Below, in pieces: positions 1 to 9,368 of a stretch of DNA of 64,000 nt (the stretch's first letter is position 1; every line of letters begins with the position of its first letter). The stretch comes from CAVYWD01 sp963772225 (GTDB lineage Bacteria > Myxococcota > Myxococcia > Myxococcales > UBA5297). The stretch covers positions 620,001-684,000 of the forward strand of contig CAVYWD010000003.1 of the NCBI GenBank assembly GCA_963772225.1. The letters run 5' to 3'. A program made the translations under genes and the position numbers. Under the pieces are notes generated by a model that saw only the letters and a program-made list of their open reading frames with translations, searched no databases and was not told where the DNA came from.

Positions 1-76
1 CGGCGGCGGGCGCCTCGGTCGGCGGGGGCGGTTGCGGCGCGGGCTCTGGGGCTGCGCTCTTCTTCTTCCGAGCCAT
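1..76 (-). CDS. Rieske protein paralogue, N-terminus only (runs off window)
   Basis: Only the first 25 codons are inside the window. They begin MARKKKSAAP and continue into a Pro/Ala/Glu-rich stretch, closely matching the start of the complete Rieske gene that begins at 4064. The 5' flanking DNA is also similar in both places, so this is a duplicated locus rather than a chance match. The Rieske cluster-binding part would lie to the left and cannot be checked. It may be a second functional Rieske subunit or a truncated copy. Confidence 0.6.
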   Translation of the reverse strand, partial: MARKKKSAAPEPAPQPPPPTEAPAA

Positions 77-143
77 CGTGTCCCCGACTCTACCGCGAGG
101 CCCTCGCCGCAGCACCGGGCAAAGGGCTTGCCTTCTTTCGCCC

Positions 144-205
144 CTACGGCAAGGCCCTTCTCCATGGGGCGGACAGGCACTGGTGGTCCTGGAAGGGGAG
201 TCGTC
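144..205 (-). pseudogene. C-terminal remnant of a paralogue of the small Cys-rich protein
   Basis: Read on the minus strand this stretch ends FQDHQCLSAPWRRALP followed by TAG. That matches the C-terminus of the intact small gene at 4132-4584 (LLQDHCLSAPSRKASQ, stop). The intact gene sits upstream of the complete Rieske gene in the same arrangement, so the pair was duplicated as a unit. Here the copy loses similarity at about base 205, where a LytTR relic begins. Only about 20 codons remain, so it is non-functional. Confidence 0.6.
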
Positions 206-226
206 TGGATCTCAAGGCCACCTCCA

Positions 227-409
227 TTCGGTGTGCCGATGCGCTTTTCGCCCATCCACCACGCGGCCATCGCCAACCTCGAGCGAATCGCCGAATTCCA
301 GCCCATGGTCAGCGGTGATTTCCAGGGGCTTCTCCAGGGCGGCACCCGCCTGCGGATGAGCCGCACGTACCGTCGGCGCATCCGCGATCGGTTCGGCCAG
401 TCGCTCTGA
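227..409 (+). pseudogene. LytTR DNA-binding domain remnant
   Basis: The frame ending at the stop at 407-409 encodes a 60-residue tail with the LytTR C-terminal pattern: an IHHAAIANLERI segment (compare the IHRS-x-IVN-x-x-I motif), then SGDFQGLLQGGTRLRMS and a basic RTYRRRIRDRF end. LytTR domains close response regulators that bind promoter DNA. The N-terminal part of the domain and any receiver are missing, because the DNA just upstream belongs to the duplicated small-protein/Rieske segment. I read it as the broken 3' end of a regulator gene. Confidence 0.6.
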
Positions 410-533
410 TGCGCGCCGCGCCTCGGCCCCGATTCCGCGCGCCTCGCCTCAAGTCTCGCGCGGCTCGTCACAAACCTGCGCGTCCGCGGCGCCGGGCTTG
501 CTAGCCTGACCACCACGAAAAAGGAGGTTCGAC

Positions 534-2460
534 ATGCGAGCCCCGAAGCCGATGGGTTGGAGCGCGGCCGTCTCCCTGGTGCTTGGCGCGGGACGGGCCC
601 CGTCGCCGTCCACCGCCCGACGTTCGTCCTCTCTCTGCAGACGGCGCGCTCGGCAATCGATTCTGGAAGCTCTGGTGTGTGCGCTCGCGCTGGACGGCGC
701 GCTCGCCTGTGGTTCGGGGCAGTCGGAACGGGAGCCGGCGACGGGGCCTGCCTCGGTCGCGCGAGCGCTCTCGGCGGCGGCGACTCCGCCGACCTTCGGT
801 CCGCGCGTTTATCGGGTGCCGCTCGCGGCCGGAGCGCAGGTCCTCACCGATCGCGTGGTGGTGGGCAGCTCGGTGTCGCTGCCCTCCGCGGCCGGTGCGG
901 CCGCGAAGACGGCGCGCGCGCTGCGGGCGGGCGACTTCCTGATCAACGACTTCGACGCCCCCTCGAGCTTCGTGCGGCAGGTCACCTCGAGCTCCTCCTC
1001 CGGGGGCACCGCCACCGCGCTCACCCGCCGGGCCGGCCTCGACGAGGTCCTGCAGGCCGCATCCTTCGCCCAGGTGGTCCCCAAGCTGGCCAGCGGCGCC
1101 AGCGCGGGGCCGGCGCCGCAGGTCGCGCTGCCGCCCTTCGATATCCCCATCACCCTGCCGCCGATCGCGCTCGGGAACGCGACGGTCACCGTCAAGCCCG
1201 GCAGCCACCTCGCGTTCAACCCCGACCTCGACCTGGGGCTCGCGGTCGGTCTCTTCAGCGTGAACGAGTTTCACGCCATCCTCCGCGGCCCGATTCGACG
1301 GCCGGCTGGAGCTCGACGTCAGCTCCACGCTGGCCCAAGCGCAGCTCTCGTTCGAGAGGCAGATCTTCCAGGCCCCCGACCTGGAAGTCCCGATCGCGCC
1401 TCCGGTCTTCCTCACCGCCCGGCTCCGCGTGCTGGTGGGCTGCGCGGTCTCGGCCGACGCATCCATCGACGTCGACACCGGCTTCACCCTCAGCGGCACG
1501 CTGGTCGCGGGCGGCCACTTCTCGAACGGCGCCTGGGGCGGCGACGGAGCCCTGCCCGCATTCGCCGGAATCGCGCCCACCTTCGGCGCCGGGGCCGGCC
1601 TGCACGCCTCCTGCGAGCTGCGCCCGCGCCTGGAGCTTCTGCTCGAGGGGTTGGTGGGGCCGTTCATCGACGTGGTGCCGTCGGTCTATGGCGACCTCAG
1701 CTTCCAGGCGCCGCCGCCCGTGATCAACTACGGAATCGGCTGGTCGGCCGCCGGCGCTCTCGGCGGAACGCTCGACGTGGTCTTCACGCAATTCAACGTC
1801 GGACCGGTGACGATCTTCGACACCGGCAAGCAGCAACTGCTCGGCGGCTCGAAGGCCCTCGCCGCGGGGTATTGCAACGCGAGCGGGGACTGCCCCAGCG
1901 CCCAGAGCTGCTCCGGCCACCAGTGCATCCCGATTCCGCCGCCCCCCTCTCCGACGCCAGCTCCGACGCCCGCTCCGACGCCCGCTCCGCCCGACAACTG
2001 CCTGCACGCGCTCGATGGCGCTTATTGCGGGTATTCGACGGTGGACGGCTTCTCAGGCAGCGGAGACGGCAAGACCATCTATGACTGCTCGGCCCACCGG
2101 ACCACGGGCACCCTTCAATGCACGACCAACTGCGTAATCGCCCCGGCGGGCTCTCCCGACACTTGCGCTCCGGCCGGCGACAACTGCGCCCGCGCCCTCG
2201 ACGGTGTCTATTGTGGAAATTCGACGATGGACGGCTTCTCCGGCCTCGGCAGCTCCCACGCCCTCTATTTCTGCAGCGGCGGGCGCACCACCGGCACGAG
2301 CACCTGCGCCAGCACCTGCATCGTTGCACCGGAGGGCCAGGCCGACAGCTGCAGCACCTGCTCGGGCACCGTCTGCGGCAGCCGCTGCTGCGCTTCGGGC
2401 GACTGGTGCGGCACCAGCAGCCAGTGCTGCAGCGGCTGCGCGCCCGGGTGTCCCTGCTGA
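534..2460 (+). CDS. Cys-rich exported protein with two internal repeats (one frameshift)
   Basis: Start ATG at 534 is set by a strong AAGGAGG seven bases upstream. The first frame runs to about 1290 and then continues one base out of register (FDGRLELDV onward) to the stop at 2460, about 641 residues in all. The N-terminus has a hydrophobic export segment ending near an Ala-Cys pair. A Pro-Thr linker (PTPAPTPAPTPAP) precedes two about 55-residue Cys repeats, each with DNC-x5-LDG-x-YCG-x-ST-x-DGFSG and closing near PD(S)-C, and a Cys-dense tail (CGSRCC, QCCSGC). Function is unknown; surface or secreted location is likely. The single frameshift could be an assembly error or real inactivation. 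Confidence 0.6.
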
Positions 2461-3494
2461 GGGCGAGGCGGGCCACGCCCTGTGCTCGAAGCGTGGCGCG
2501 GGGAGTGGGCTACCTGTGTCACATCGATGGAGGCGTGCGTCGCGCCCGCGTCGAATGGATCGCGGGATTTTCCTTGGCGCAAGGTAACTGTGGAGATCCA
2601 ACGGGAGCTGCGCCGGAGCACGCTCGGCCCATCCGGCGCGCCGCAGCACCTTGCGGGTCGCCTTCTCGTTGACGCCCAATCGACGAGCCACCTCGCGGGT
2701 GCTCAGGCCCGCCTCCTTCCAACGCAGCGCGCGCGCCGCTCGAGAGGCGGGCTTACCTATCTCCTCCGGCCTCGGTGTGGGCAGTTGCCTAGAGCTCAAT
2801 CGAGCCGTCCGCCCTCTCCACGAAGACGGCCTCGGGGCAACTGGTCGTACATTCCGAATCCGCAATGCCAGAATGGCGTGATCTGGGGGTTTGGAACGTC
2901 TGTGGCAAATGCGAACGGCTCCAACAGGGCGATGTGGGTTCTCAGCTATAGCTACTCGGCGACCTGACGGTTCGAGTCCTACGTCGCATAAGTCGGGATT
3001 TTCGTGGCGCAACGTTCTGCTGAGCATGGCCCAATCCAACTCTCTGGGCCGCGGTGGCGCTCGCGGGGGTGGCCGCTGACGCCGGCGGAGGGCGGCTCTG
3101 CGGCGCGCCCTCGATGCGGTGCGGCGATTCACCTCCGCACTGGCGCGTGCCGCCGCCTGCAGGGCGGGCGCGCTCGAGGCAGATCTACTCCTTGCGCGGC
3201 CGCGCTGAGCATCCTCGTCCAGCGCGCGCTGCGCCCGCTGGAGCCGCGGCGTCGGGTCGCGGCCCTGCAAGAGATCCCAGCTCGCCTCGTTATCCTCGAA
3301 AGCTTTCGAGAAAAATTGGGCCGTGAGCCATTCGCCCGCTACTTCGGCCCTTCCCCCTGCGTCTTGAGGCGCGAGCGCAGGTCGGAGAAAGAGCTCCGCT
3401 CGGCCTCTCCGGGCGGGCCCTTGGTGAATTGCGCGCCGACGATGGCCTTCGGCCGCGAAATCGGAACGCTCAAGTCCATCGTCGGACGACGGGC
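2461..3494. other. Gene-poor stretch with decayed coding remnants
   Basis: No intact gene is visible in this kilobase. A transposase-like helix-turn-helix relic lies at about 2640-2880. A second protein-like segment on the minus strand at about 3183-3347 (EVAGEWLTAQFFSKAFEDNE and a helical continuation) has neither start nor end and I do not recognise it. The bases between look like short-ORF debris. The stretch sits between two rearranged loci and is consistent with an old insertion site. Confidence 0.5.
2640..2880 (-). pseudogene. Transposase-like N-terminal HTH fragment, frameshifted
   Basis: On the minus strand one frame gives CPEAVFVERADGSIEL, then a stop. A neighbouring frame continues with a Pro-rich link and a helix-turn-helix: ALRWKEAGLSTREVARRLGV followed by NEKATRKVLRRAGW. 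This order (Cys-containing opener, acidic strand, HTH) resembles the N-terminus of transposase-like proteins common in myxobacterial genomes, but the family is not certain. The change of frame and the absence of any catalytic part make it a relic. Confidence 0.45.
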
Positions 3495-4064
3495 CTATGA
3501 GAGCGCTCCCGAGAGCGGCGCGGTGCCCGGCGAGCGCCGCTGCGCGCGGTCGACCCAGATTCGCCCGTCGGCCTCGAGGCTCAGCGCGAACCACGGCAGG
3601 GGCCGCCGCGCGGGCCCGCTCACGACCCGCCCGCTCGCGTCGAACCGCGCGCCGTGGCAGGGGCACGAGAAGCCCTCCGGCGTGCGCCGGACCGTGCAGC
3701 CCAGGTGCGTGCAGCGCGCGGAGAAGGCGCCGAAGCCCTGCTCGTCGCGCACGACGAAGAGCTCGCGCTCGCGAAGCCAGGTGACCGTGCGGACCTTGAA
3801 GTCGGCGGGCGTGCCCAACGCGAAGCGCTCGGGGGCGGAGGCGACGATGTCCGGCAGCGCGAAGCGGATGGCCGCCGCCGCGCTGCCGGCGAAACTCGCC
3901 CAGAGCGCCGCCTCGCCGGCGCGCGTGAGGAGCTCGCGCCGCGAATGGACGGGGAGCTTTGGGGCGCGCTCTGCCGGATTCGGGTCGGCGGCCGGCGCCT
4001 CGGGCGGCGGGGCTGCCTGTTCCGGCGCGAGCGCTGGAGCTGCGCTCTTCTTCTTCCGAGCCAT
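3495..4064 (-). CDS. Rieske [2Fe-2S] iron-sulfur protein
   Basis: A 189-residue protein with both cluster-binding boxes: CTHLGC at about residues 137-142 and CPCHGARF at about 154-161 (two Cys, two His). An N-terminal Lys/Ala/Pro tail is followed by RRELLTRAGEAALWASFAGS, a twin-arginine-like signal leading into one hydrophobic membrane segment. It probably anchors in the inner membrane with the cluster outside, as in cytochrome bc or alternative quinol-oxidising complexes. No cytochrome b gene is adjacent, so the partner complex is unknown. The gene for a small Cys-rich protein lies 67 bases upstream on the same strand. A truncated copy of this locus sits at the window start. Confidence 0.88.
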   Translation of the reverse strand: MARKKKSAAPALAPEQAAPPPEAPAADPNPAERAPKLPVHSRRELLTRAGEAALWASFAGSAAAAIRFALPDIVASAPERFALGTPADFKVRTVTWLRERELFVVRDEQGFGAFSARCTHLGCTVRRTPEGFSCPCHGARFDASGRVVSGPARRPLPWFALSLEADGRIWVDRAQRRSPGTAPLSGALS

Positions 4065-4131
4065 CGTGGCCTGAGACTCTATCGCGAGGCCCTCGCCGCG
4101 GCATCGGGCGATGGGCTGGCCGTCTTTTCCT

Positions 4132-4584
4132 CTACTGCGACGCCTTCCTCGACGGGGCGGACAGACAATGGTCCTGGAGGAGTCGGATGAGCGAGGCGCA
4201 GTGGGTCTCGTTCCCGTGGCCCAGCGCCAGGCACCGGTCGGCCGCCCAGACCGCCGACTTGGCCAGGTTGTTGGCCTCCGGCGCGTCGGCGCAGTCCTCG
4301 GCGGTGGGGCGGGCGACCGCGAGGCAGGCCTTCGCGAACAGGCTGCCCTCGTCGCGGCACGCGAGGCTCTTGCACCGGCCCGCGCGCAAAAGCGCCTCGT
4401 CGAGGCAGTCGGGGGCGGCTTTGCCGGCGGCGTACGCGGTTCCCTCGACGGAGGCCTTCTGGCCTTGGCTCGCGAGCTTGTGCTTGCTCAGCGTCGACCA
4501 GCAGGCGCCGGCGCCTGCGGCCCCGCTGCACAAGAGCGCGAAGCCGGCGATGAGTGTGACGAAGAACTTCAAGTCCTGAGACAT
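4132..4584 (-). CDS. Small Cys-rich exported protein
   Basis: The 150-residue reading from ATG at 4584 is chosen over a longer frame because AAAGAGGAG lies just upstream. It begins MSQDLKFFVTLIAGFALLCS, a signal or anchor segment, then about 120 polar residues with eight or more regularly spaced Cys (for example CLDEAL, CKSLACRDE, CLAVA, CADA, CLALG, CASL, C near the end), suggesting disulfides outside the cytoplasm. It lies between the membrane spermidine-synthase-like gene and the Rieske gene, same strand, and has a remnant paralogue at 144-205. The pairing with Rieske in both copies suggests a linked role. No family recognised. Confidence 0.65.
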   Translation of the reverse strand: MSQDLKFFVTLIAGFALLCSGAAGAGACWSTLSKHKLASQGQKASVEGTAYAAGKAAPDCLDEALLRAGRCKSLACRDEGSLFAKACLAVARPTAEDCADAPEANNLAKSAVWAADRCLALGHGNETHCASLIRLLQDHCLSAPSRKASQ

Positions 4585-4612
4585 GCGGCTCCTCTTTGCG
4601 AGATTCGGCGGC

Positions 4613-6976
4613 TCAGGCGCCCTCGCGCGCGAAGGCCGCGGCGCCAAGGTAGCAGAGCGCGCCCGCGGCGAAGACCGCGGTGTAGCCCGCCGCCATGCCG
4701 AGCACGATGGCGCCCACCGAGCCCACTACCGAGGCGAAGCCGTTCACGCCCCACGCCCAGGGGATGCGCTCGGGGGCCGAGCTCTCGAGCCGGCGCACCA
4801 GCAGCGGGAACGGCATGCCCATGGCGAAGCCCGCCGGCGCGGTGAGGAGCGCGGCGACGAGGATCCGGCCCGCCTCCGGCAGCGCGAGCAGGTGCCCCAC
4901 CGCCAAAGGCGCGATGCCGAGGCCGATGATCAGCGCGGCGAGCGCCGCGGCCGCACAGGCGGCCGGCGCCGCGCCGGGGCGGCCGACGAGCCGCCTGGAG
5001 GCGGCGCTGCCCAGGCCCGAGGCGACGAGCAGCGTCCCGAGCACCGTGGAGAAGAGGACGACGGGCTTGCCCACGAAGAGCGTGAACCGCTGCAGGAACC
5101 CGACCTCGACCACGATGTACGCGAGCCCCAGCGCCCCGAAGGCCGCGAGCGACCGCAGGCGCCCCCGGCCCGAGAGCGCGCGGCGCCGAAACACGGCGAG
5201 CGGGGCGACGATGAACAGGAGCGCGAGAAGCGCCGACTCGGCCAGCAGGGCGACGAGCGCGGCCTCGGCCACCGGGCGATCCTCCAGCGCGTCGCGGGCG
5301 CCGCGCCCGCGGCCGAACACCCCCGCGATGTCGGAGAGCCGCAGCTCGGAGAGCGGGACGCGCCGGTTGAAGAAGGGGCTGTCGTCGGTCGCGGGCTCGA
5401 GCACCGCGGGGAAGGGGACCTTGACGCGGGTCGGGTCCGCGGAGGCGAGAAGGCTCGCGTATGGCTCCTTCGCGACCTCGCCGGGCAGGTAGAGCGGCTC
5501 GAGGCCCGCGCGCTGGAGCGTCTCGCGGAAGCGCCGCACCTCGTCCTCGGTGAAGTCGCTGCGCTTCAAGGCGATGCCCGAGTAGAACGACAGGTGCGAC
5601 TCGCTCCGGCGCCAGGCCAGGACGCGCCGGCTCAGGTCCTGCCCGCGCGCCGCCGCCCGCGCGGTGGCGAAGAGCCGGGGGAGCTGTGCCTCGGGCCGGG
5701 TGATGACGAGGACGCCGTCGGGCGAGAGCCGGGCGAGGTAGTCGTCGAAAGCCTCCAGCGTCATCAGGTGGTTCTCCGCCAGGCTCAAGGAGCCCGAGGA
5801 GAGTGCGGCGTTGGAGATGGTGTGCGGGCACTCGATGAGCTGGAAGGTCTCGCGCGAGCGCTTGAGGTAGCTGCGCGCCTCGTCGGTCACCGCCTCGACC
5901 CGCGGATCCTCGTAGAGGTGCCCGGCGTAGTCGGCCATCACCTCCGAGACGATGCGGTTGATGGCCGGGTTGATCTCCACGGCGACGACCCGGCGCGCGC
6001 CGTTGCGCAGCGCGAGCAGCACCTCGCGGCCGCCGCCGGAGCCCACGATGAGCGCGCTGGGCTTGTCGTAGAGCTGGAAGAAGAACGCCTCCTCGTCCGA
6101 GGTCCGGCCGAGCGAGGCGATGGGGCCGTCGGGGTGCGCGATTCTCGTCACCGCGGTGCCGGCGTCGATGAGCACCAGGCGGCGCTCGCCGCGAGAGGGC
6201 GGCTCGACCACGTCCACCCGGGACAGGCTGTTCCAGGCGGTGTAGAGCCGGACCTTCGGGTCGTCGAGCAGGCGCGCGATGGGGGCGCCATTCGCCGCGA
6301 CCTTGTCCCGGCTGATGCGCAAGGGGAGCGCGCGGTCGGCGAAAGGGACGAGCGCGGCGATGGCCGCCGCGGCCGCGGCCCCGGCGAAACCCAGGCGCCG
6401 GTCGACCTCCCAGGCGATGAGCGCGGCGCCCGCCGCCGCCAGCGCCGCCGCGGCGGCGATGGTCCCGGAGCCGCCAAAGGCCGGCAGGCAGGCCGCGACG
6501 AGCAGGCTCCCCAGACCGGCGCCGACCAGGTCGAAGAGGTAGAGCCGGTCGACCGCGCGCGCGTGGCGGGTCAGGAGCGCGGCGACGGTGAGCCCGGAGA
6601 AGAAGAAGGGCAGGGCCACCGCCAGGTAGGCGAGCGGCAGGTACAGCCACTGCGCGGCCGAGAGGCCCAGCGAGAACGGCTCGAACGGCACCTCGTTGAA
6701 GAGCCGGTACCCGAGGAGGAACGCGAACGGCGTGGCGAGCGCCGAGGCGGCGACGAGGCGCGGCGGGATGGTCTGCGCCTGCCGCCTCAAAGAGAGCGCC
6801 ACGCCGGCGAAGCCGAAGCCGAAGAGCGCGGTGCTCACCACCATGAAGGCGAAGTGGTACCAGAGCGCGACCGAGAGGACGCGGGTGAGCGCCACCTCGA
6901 GGAGCAGCGTCGAGGCCGACAGCAAGAGGAGCCCGGCGAGCGTCGAGCGCGGCGCGCGGGCCGCGTCGGCCGTCAC
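4613..6976 (-). CDS. Membrane protein with spermidine-synthase-like domain
   Basis: GTG start at 6976 overlaps the TGA of the upstream epimerase by four bases (GTGA), giving 787 residues. The N-terminal third has about seven hydrophobic segments. A cytoplasmic Rossmann methyltransferase/aminopropyltransferase-type domain follows (LIVGSGGGREVLLALRNGA, then VVAVEINPAI and the acidic YEDPRVEAVTDEARSYLK). The C-terminal third is again membrane-spanning. This is the fused transporter-like plus SpeE-like architecture widespread in bacteria, whose substrate is mostly unknown. True polyamine synthesis is not demonstrated. It is co-transcribed with the epimerase. Confidence 0.75.
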   Translation of the reverse strand: MTADAARAPRSTLAGLLLLSASTLLLEVALTRVLSVALWYHFAFMVVSTALFGFGFAGVALSLRRQAQTIPPRLVAASALATPFAFLLGYRLFNEVPFEPFSLGLSAAQWLYLPLAYLAVALPFFFSGLTVAALLTRHARAVDRLYLFDLVGAGLGSLLVAACLPAFGGSGTIAAAAALAAAGAALIAWEVDRRLGFAGAAAAAAIAALVPFADRALPLRISRDKVAANGAPIARLLDDPKVRLYTAWNSLSRVDVVEPPSRGERRLVLIDAGTAVTRIAHPDGPIASLGRTSDEEAFFFQLYDKPSALIVGSGGGREVLLALRNGARRVVAVEINPAINRIVSEVMADYAGHLYEDPRVEAVTDEARSYLKRSRETFQLIECPHTISNAALSSGSLSLAENHLMTLEAFDDYLARLSPDGVLVITRPEAQLPRLFATARAAARGQDLSRRVLAWRRSESHLSFYSGIALKRSDFTEDEVRRFRETLQRAGLEPLYLPGEVAKEPYASLLASADPTRVKVPFPAVLEPATDDSPFFNRRVPLSELRLSDIAGVFGRGRGARDALEDRPVAEAALVALLAESALLALLFIVAPLAVFRRRALSGRGRLRSLAAFGALGLAYIVVEVGFLQRFTLFVGKPVVLFSTVLGTLLVASGLGSAASRRLVGRPGAAPAACAAAALAALIIGLGIAPLAVGHLLALPEAGRILVAALLTAPAGFAMGMPFPLLVRRLESSAPERIPWAWGVNGFASVVGSVGAIVLGMAAGYTAVFAAGALCYLGAAAFAREGA

Positions 6977-7897
6977 TCGCCGAGCACCGACCGGATGGTC
7001 TCCTTGAGGGAGTACTTGGGCTTCCAACTCCACTCCTTGACCGCGCGCGAGCCGTCCACCGCGCACAGGTACTGCAGGAAGTCGAGCTCGGGCGGCGGGA
7101 AGCTCACGAGCTTGTAGGCGAAGAGCGCCTTCAGCAGCGGGCGCGCCACGAAATCGGGGACCGGCACCCGCTCGCGGCCGAGCTCGCGCAAAGCTGCCGA
7201 GAGCGAGACCTCGCCCGAGCCGACGATGTTGTCAGACGCCGCGGACCCCCGGCTTGAGCGCCATGGCCATGGCCCGGCAGACGTCCTCGGCGTGGATGAA
7301 CTGGAGGATGGGGTCGAACCCCGCCACGACCCAGGGCCGCCTGAGCCGCAGGTAGTTCGACGGCGCGTTCCGGATGGTCGGCCCGACGATGTGCACCGGC
7401 CTCAGGATGACGGTCTCGATGTGCGGGTACTTGTAGAAGAACGATTGCGCGAACATGTCGACCTCGACCAGGTCGCGCACCTCCGAGAAGCGGGTCGCGC
7501 CCATGAGCGGGGCGTCCTCGGTGAGGAAGTTGGAGTTCTCGGGCGAGGGGCCGTAGGCGCTGGCGCTAGAGAGCAGCACCACCTTGTTCACGCCGTGGCG
7601 CGCGCAGTACTCGAGGATGCGGCTCGTCCCCACCACGTTGAAGGTGTGGTGGTCCTCCTGCGACATGCGCGGGTCGTGCATGAGCCCCAGGTGCACCAGC
7701 GCCCGCACGTTGCCCTTGCGGAAGAGCTCCTCGCACTTCTTCTTGCGCAGGTCGAGCTCGTGGTGCTCGAGGTCCTTGGGCTTGCCCGAGAACGGGCGCC
7801 GGTCGATGCCGATGATGCGCTCCTCGCGGTGGAGCTGCTTCGCGAGGACTCTGCCCAGGTTCCCGCTGATCCCGGTGATGACGACGGCAGGGCGCAT
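6973..7897 (-). CDS. NAD-dependent epimerase/dehydratase (one frameshift)
   Basis: Starts MRPAVVITGISGNLGRVLAK, a Rossmann nucleotide-binding GxxGxxG. Later come SSASAYGP and a YKYPHIETVILRPVHIVGPT segment typical of extended short-chain dehydrogenases acting on nucleotide sugars. The expected catalytic Tyr-x3-Lys is not clearly present near residue 145 (FSEVRDLVEVD), so it may be an atypical, binding-type member. The frame breaks at about 7232, and the C-terminus (DNIVGSGEVSLSAALREL to SVLGE) continues one base away; total about 307 residues. The break falls in a conserved stretch and looks like a one-base insertion or sequencing error. It overlaps the downstream membrane protein by four bases. 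Confidence 0.75.
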
Positions 7898-8054
7898 GGC
7901 GCGCCATGTTACAGGGGCCCGGCGCCCGGCGCGCGGGCGAAAGTGGCCCGGCCAGACCGGCGGTCGGCAGCTCGCCTCTGCGCCCGCCTCGGCGCCGCTT
8001 GTGGCGGGGACCGAGCCGGGTCTAGCGTCGAAGCCCCGGTCTCGGAGGTGCCCT

Positions 8055-8918
8055 GTGCTCGCTCGACCCGCTCACCGCCGGCCTTCGCTCCACGCGGGGC
8101 TGCCCGGCAGAGCCCGTGGCCTCGGGCTCTGGAAGTCGGCGCTCGCCCTCCTCGTGGCGGCGGCCGGCTGCTCGTTTCAGAAGCCCACGCTGCGCTTCAA
8201 GAGCGCGGCCGTGGAGGAGACCGACCTCGAGGGCGCCACGCTTCAGCTCGTCTACAGTTTCGACAACCCGAGCTCGCTCGGCCTCGACCTGGCGGAGGTC
8301 TCGTACGCGCTGGAGGTGGAGGGCCACGCGGTGGCCTCGGGCAAGCCGCAGCGCGGCCTGAGCCTGCGCCCGAGCGCAGCCACCGACCTGGTCTTCCCGG
8401 CCCGGGTGCGCTTCGCCGACCTGCCGCCGCTGATCGGGACCTTCCTCACCCGGGACACCGCGCGCTACAAGGCGAGCGGCTCTTTGGGCGTCCGGACGCC
8501 CGTCGGCGTTCTCCGTTTCCCGCTCTCGTACGAGAGCGCGTTCTCGGTCCCGAAGGTGCCGACCCTCGCGTTCCAGTCGCCGCGCGTCCAGAGCCTGTCC
8601 TTCAGCGGCGCGCGCATCGTTTTCCCGCTGCGCCTGACCAACCGCAACGGCTTCCCGCTGCCTCTGGGCGCGTTCACGGCGAACGTCTGGATCAGCGGGT
8701 CGAAGGTGGGCGCCGCCGAGGCCCCGATGCCGGGCCTTCTGGGCGCGGGCGAGACCCGGGCGTTCGAGCTGCCTCTGGAGGTCGACTTCCTGCGCGCCGG
8801 CGTGGGCATCGCCAACGCCATCCGCGGCGGCCGCGCCAACGTCCGGCTCGACGGCGTCCTGCGGTCCGGCTCGGCGTCCGTGCCAATCGGGATCGAGCAG
8901 AACTTGAGCTTTCGCTGA
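8055..8918 (+). CDS. LEA14/WHy-type lipoprotein
   Basis: GTG start at 8055 follows GGAGG by six bases; 287 residues. A basic opener and hydrophobic stretch end in ALLVAAAGCSF, a plausible lipobox. The mature part has two tandem beta-sandwich units of the water-stress/hypersensitive (WHy, LEA14) kind: LQLVYSFDNPSSLGLDLAEV near residue 75 and IVFPLRLTNRNGFPLPLGAF near 195, each with the Asn-Pro or Asn-Arg-Asn turn before a hydrophobic strand. Such proteins sit on the periplasmic or outer-membrane side; their function is generally unknown. It is divergent from the epimerase and convergent with the hemerythrin gene. Confidence 0.75.
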   Translation: MLARPAHRRPSLHAGLPGRARGLGLWKSALALLVAAAGCSFQKPTLRFKSAAVEETDLEGATLQLVYSFDNPSSLGLDLAEVSYALEVEGHAVASGKPQRGLSLRPSAATDLVFPARVRFADLPPLIGTFLTRDTARYKASGSLGVRTPVGVLRFPLSYESAFSVPKVPTLAFQSPRVQSLSFSGARIVFPLRLTNRNGFPLPLGAFTANVWISGSKVGAAEAPMPGLLGAGETRAFELPLEVDFLRAGVGIANAIRGGRANVRLDGVLRSGSASVPIGIEQNLSFR

Positions 8919-8933
8919 GCCCGACGCCGGGGC

Positions 8934-9368
8934 TCAGTGAGCGGCGTGCGCCGCGGCCTTCAAGGTGGGGGAGTGGGCCTGCAGGTACCTGCCCATCTCC
9001 ACGTCCGAGCCGCGGATGTGGTTCCAGAGCCAGCTGAAGAGCCAGTTGTTCAGCTTGAGGACCACGGCGACGGTGGCGCCGTCGCGCTCGTAGGTGGTCT
9101 TGAGCTCCACGAACTCCTTGACGAACGCGCGGTGCTGCCCGACGTGCTTCGGGATGCCCGGGTAGTTGCACTCGCCCATCAGATTCTCCTCGGCCGCGAA
9201 GTGCTCCACGGCGTAGCCCGCGAGGAAGTCGAGCGTCTTGGTGACCAGGGCGAAGTCCTTCTTGTTCACCGCGGCGACGAGCTTGTCGACCTCGGCAAAG
9301 AGCCGCTTGTGCTGATCGTCGACGAGAGTGACGCCGACCGCCAGGTCAGGGGTCCAATGAAGCGACAT
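8934..9368 (-). CDS. Bacteriohemerythrin
   Basis: A single-domain hemerythrin of 144 residues with all di-iron ligands visible: DDQHKRLF, EHFAAEENLM, HVGQHRAFV and WNHIRGSD. It binds oxygen reversibly in the cytoplasm and is common in microaerophilic bacteria as an oxygen store or sensor. No fused signalling domain is present. It faces away from the ABC importer, with about 260 bases between their starts. The length matches the family (about 130-150). Confidence 0.93.
   Translation of the reverse strand: MSLHWTPDLAVGVTLVDDQHKRLFAEVDKLVAAVNKKDFALVTKTLDFLAGYAVEHFAAEENLMGECNYPGIPKHVGQHRAFVKEFVELKTTYERDGATVAVVLKLNNWLFSWLWNHIRGSDVEMGRYLQAHSPTLKAAAHAAH

Noticed and set aside
2960..2990. GGTTCGAGTCCT, a T-loop-like tRNA piece
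   Set aside because: No acceptor, D or anticodon stem can be found around it.
4583..7117. 844-codon open frame on the plus strand
   Set aside because: It is antisense to the membrane spermidine-synthase-like gene, rich in Arg/Glu/Gly/Ala, and has no motifs; a GC-skew shadow.
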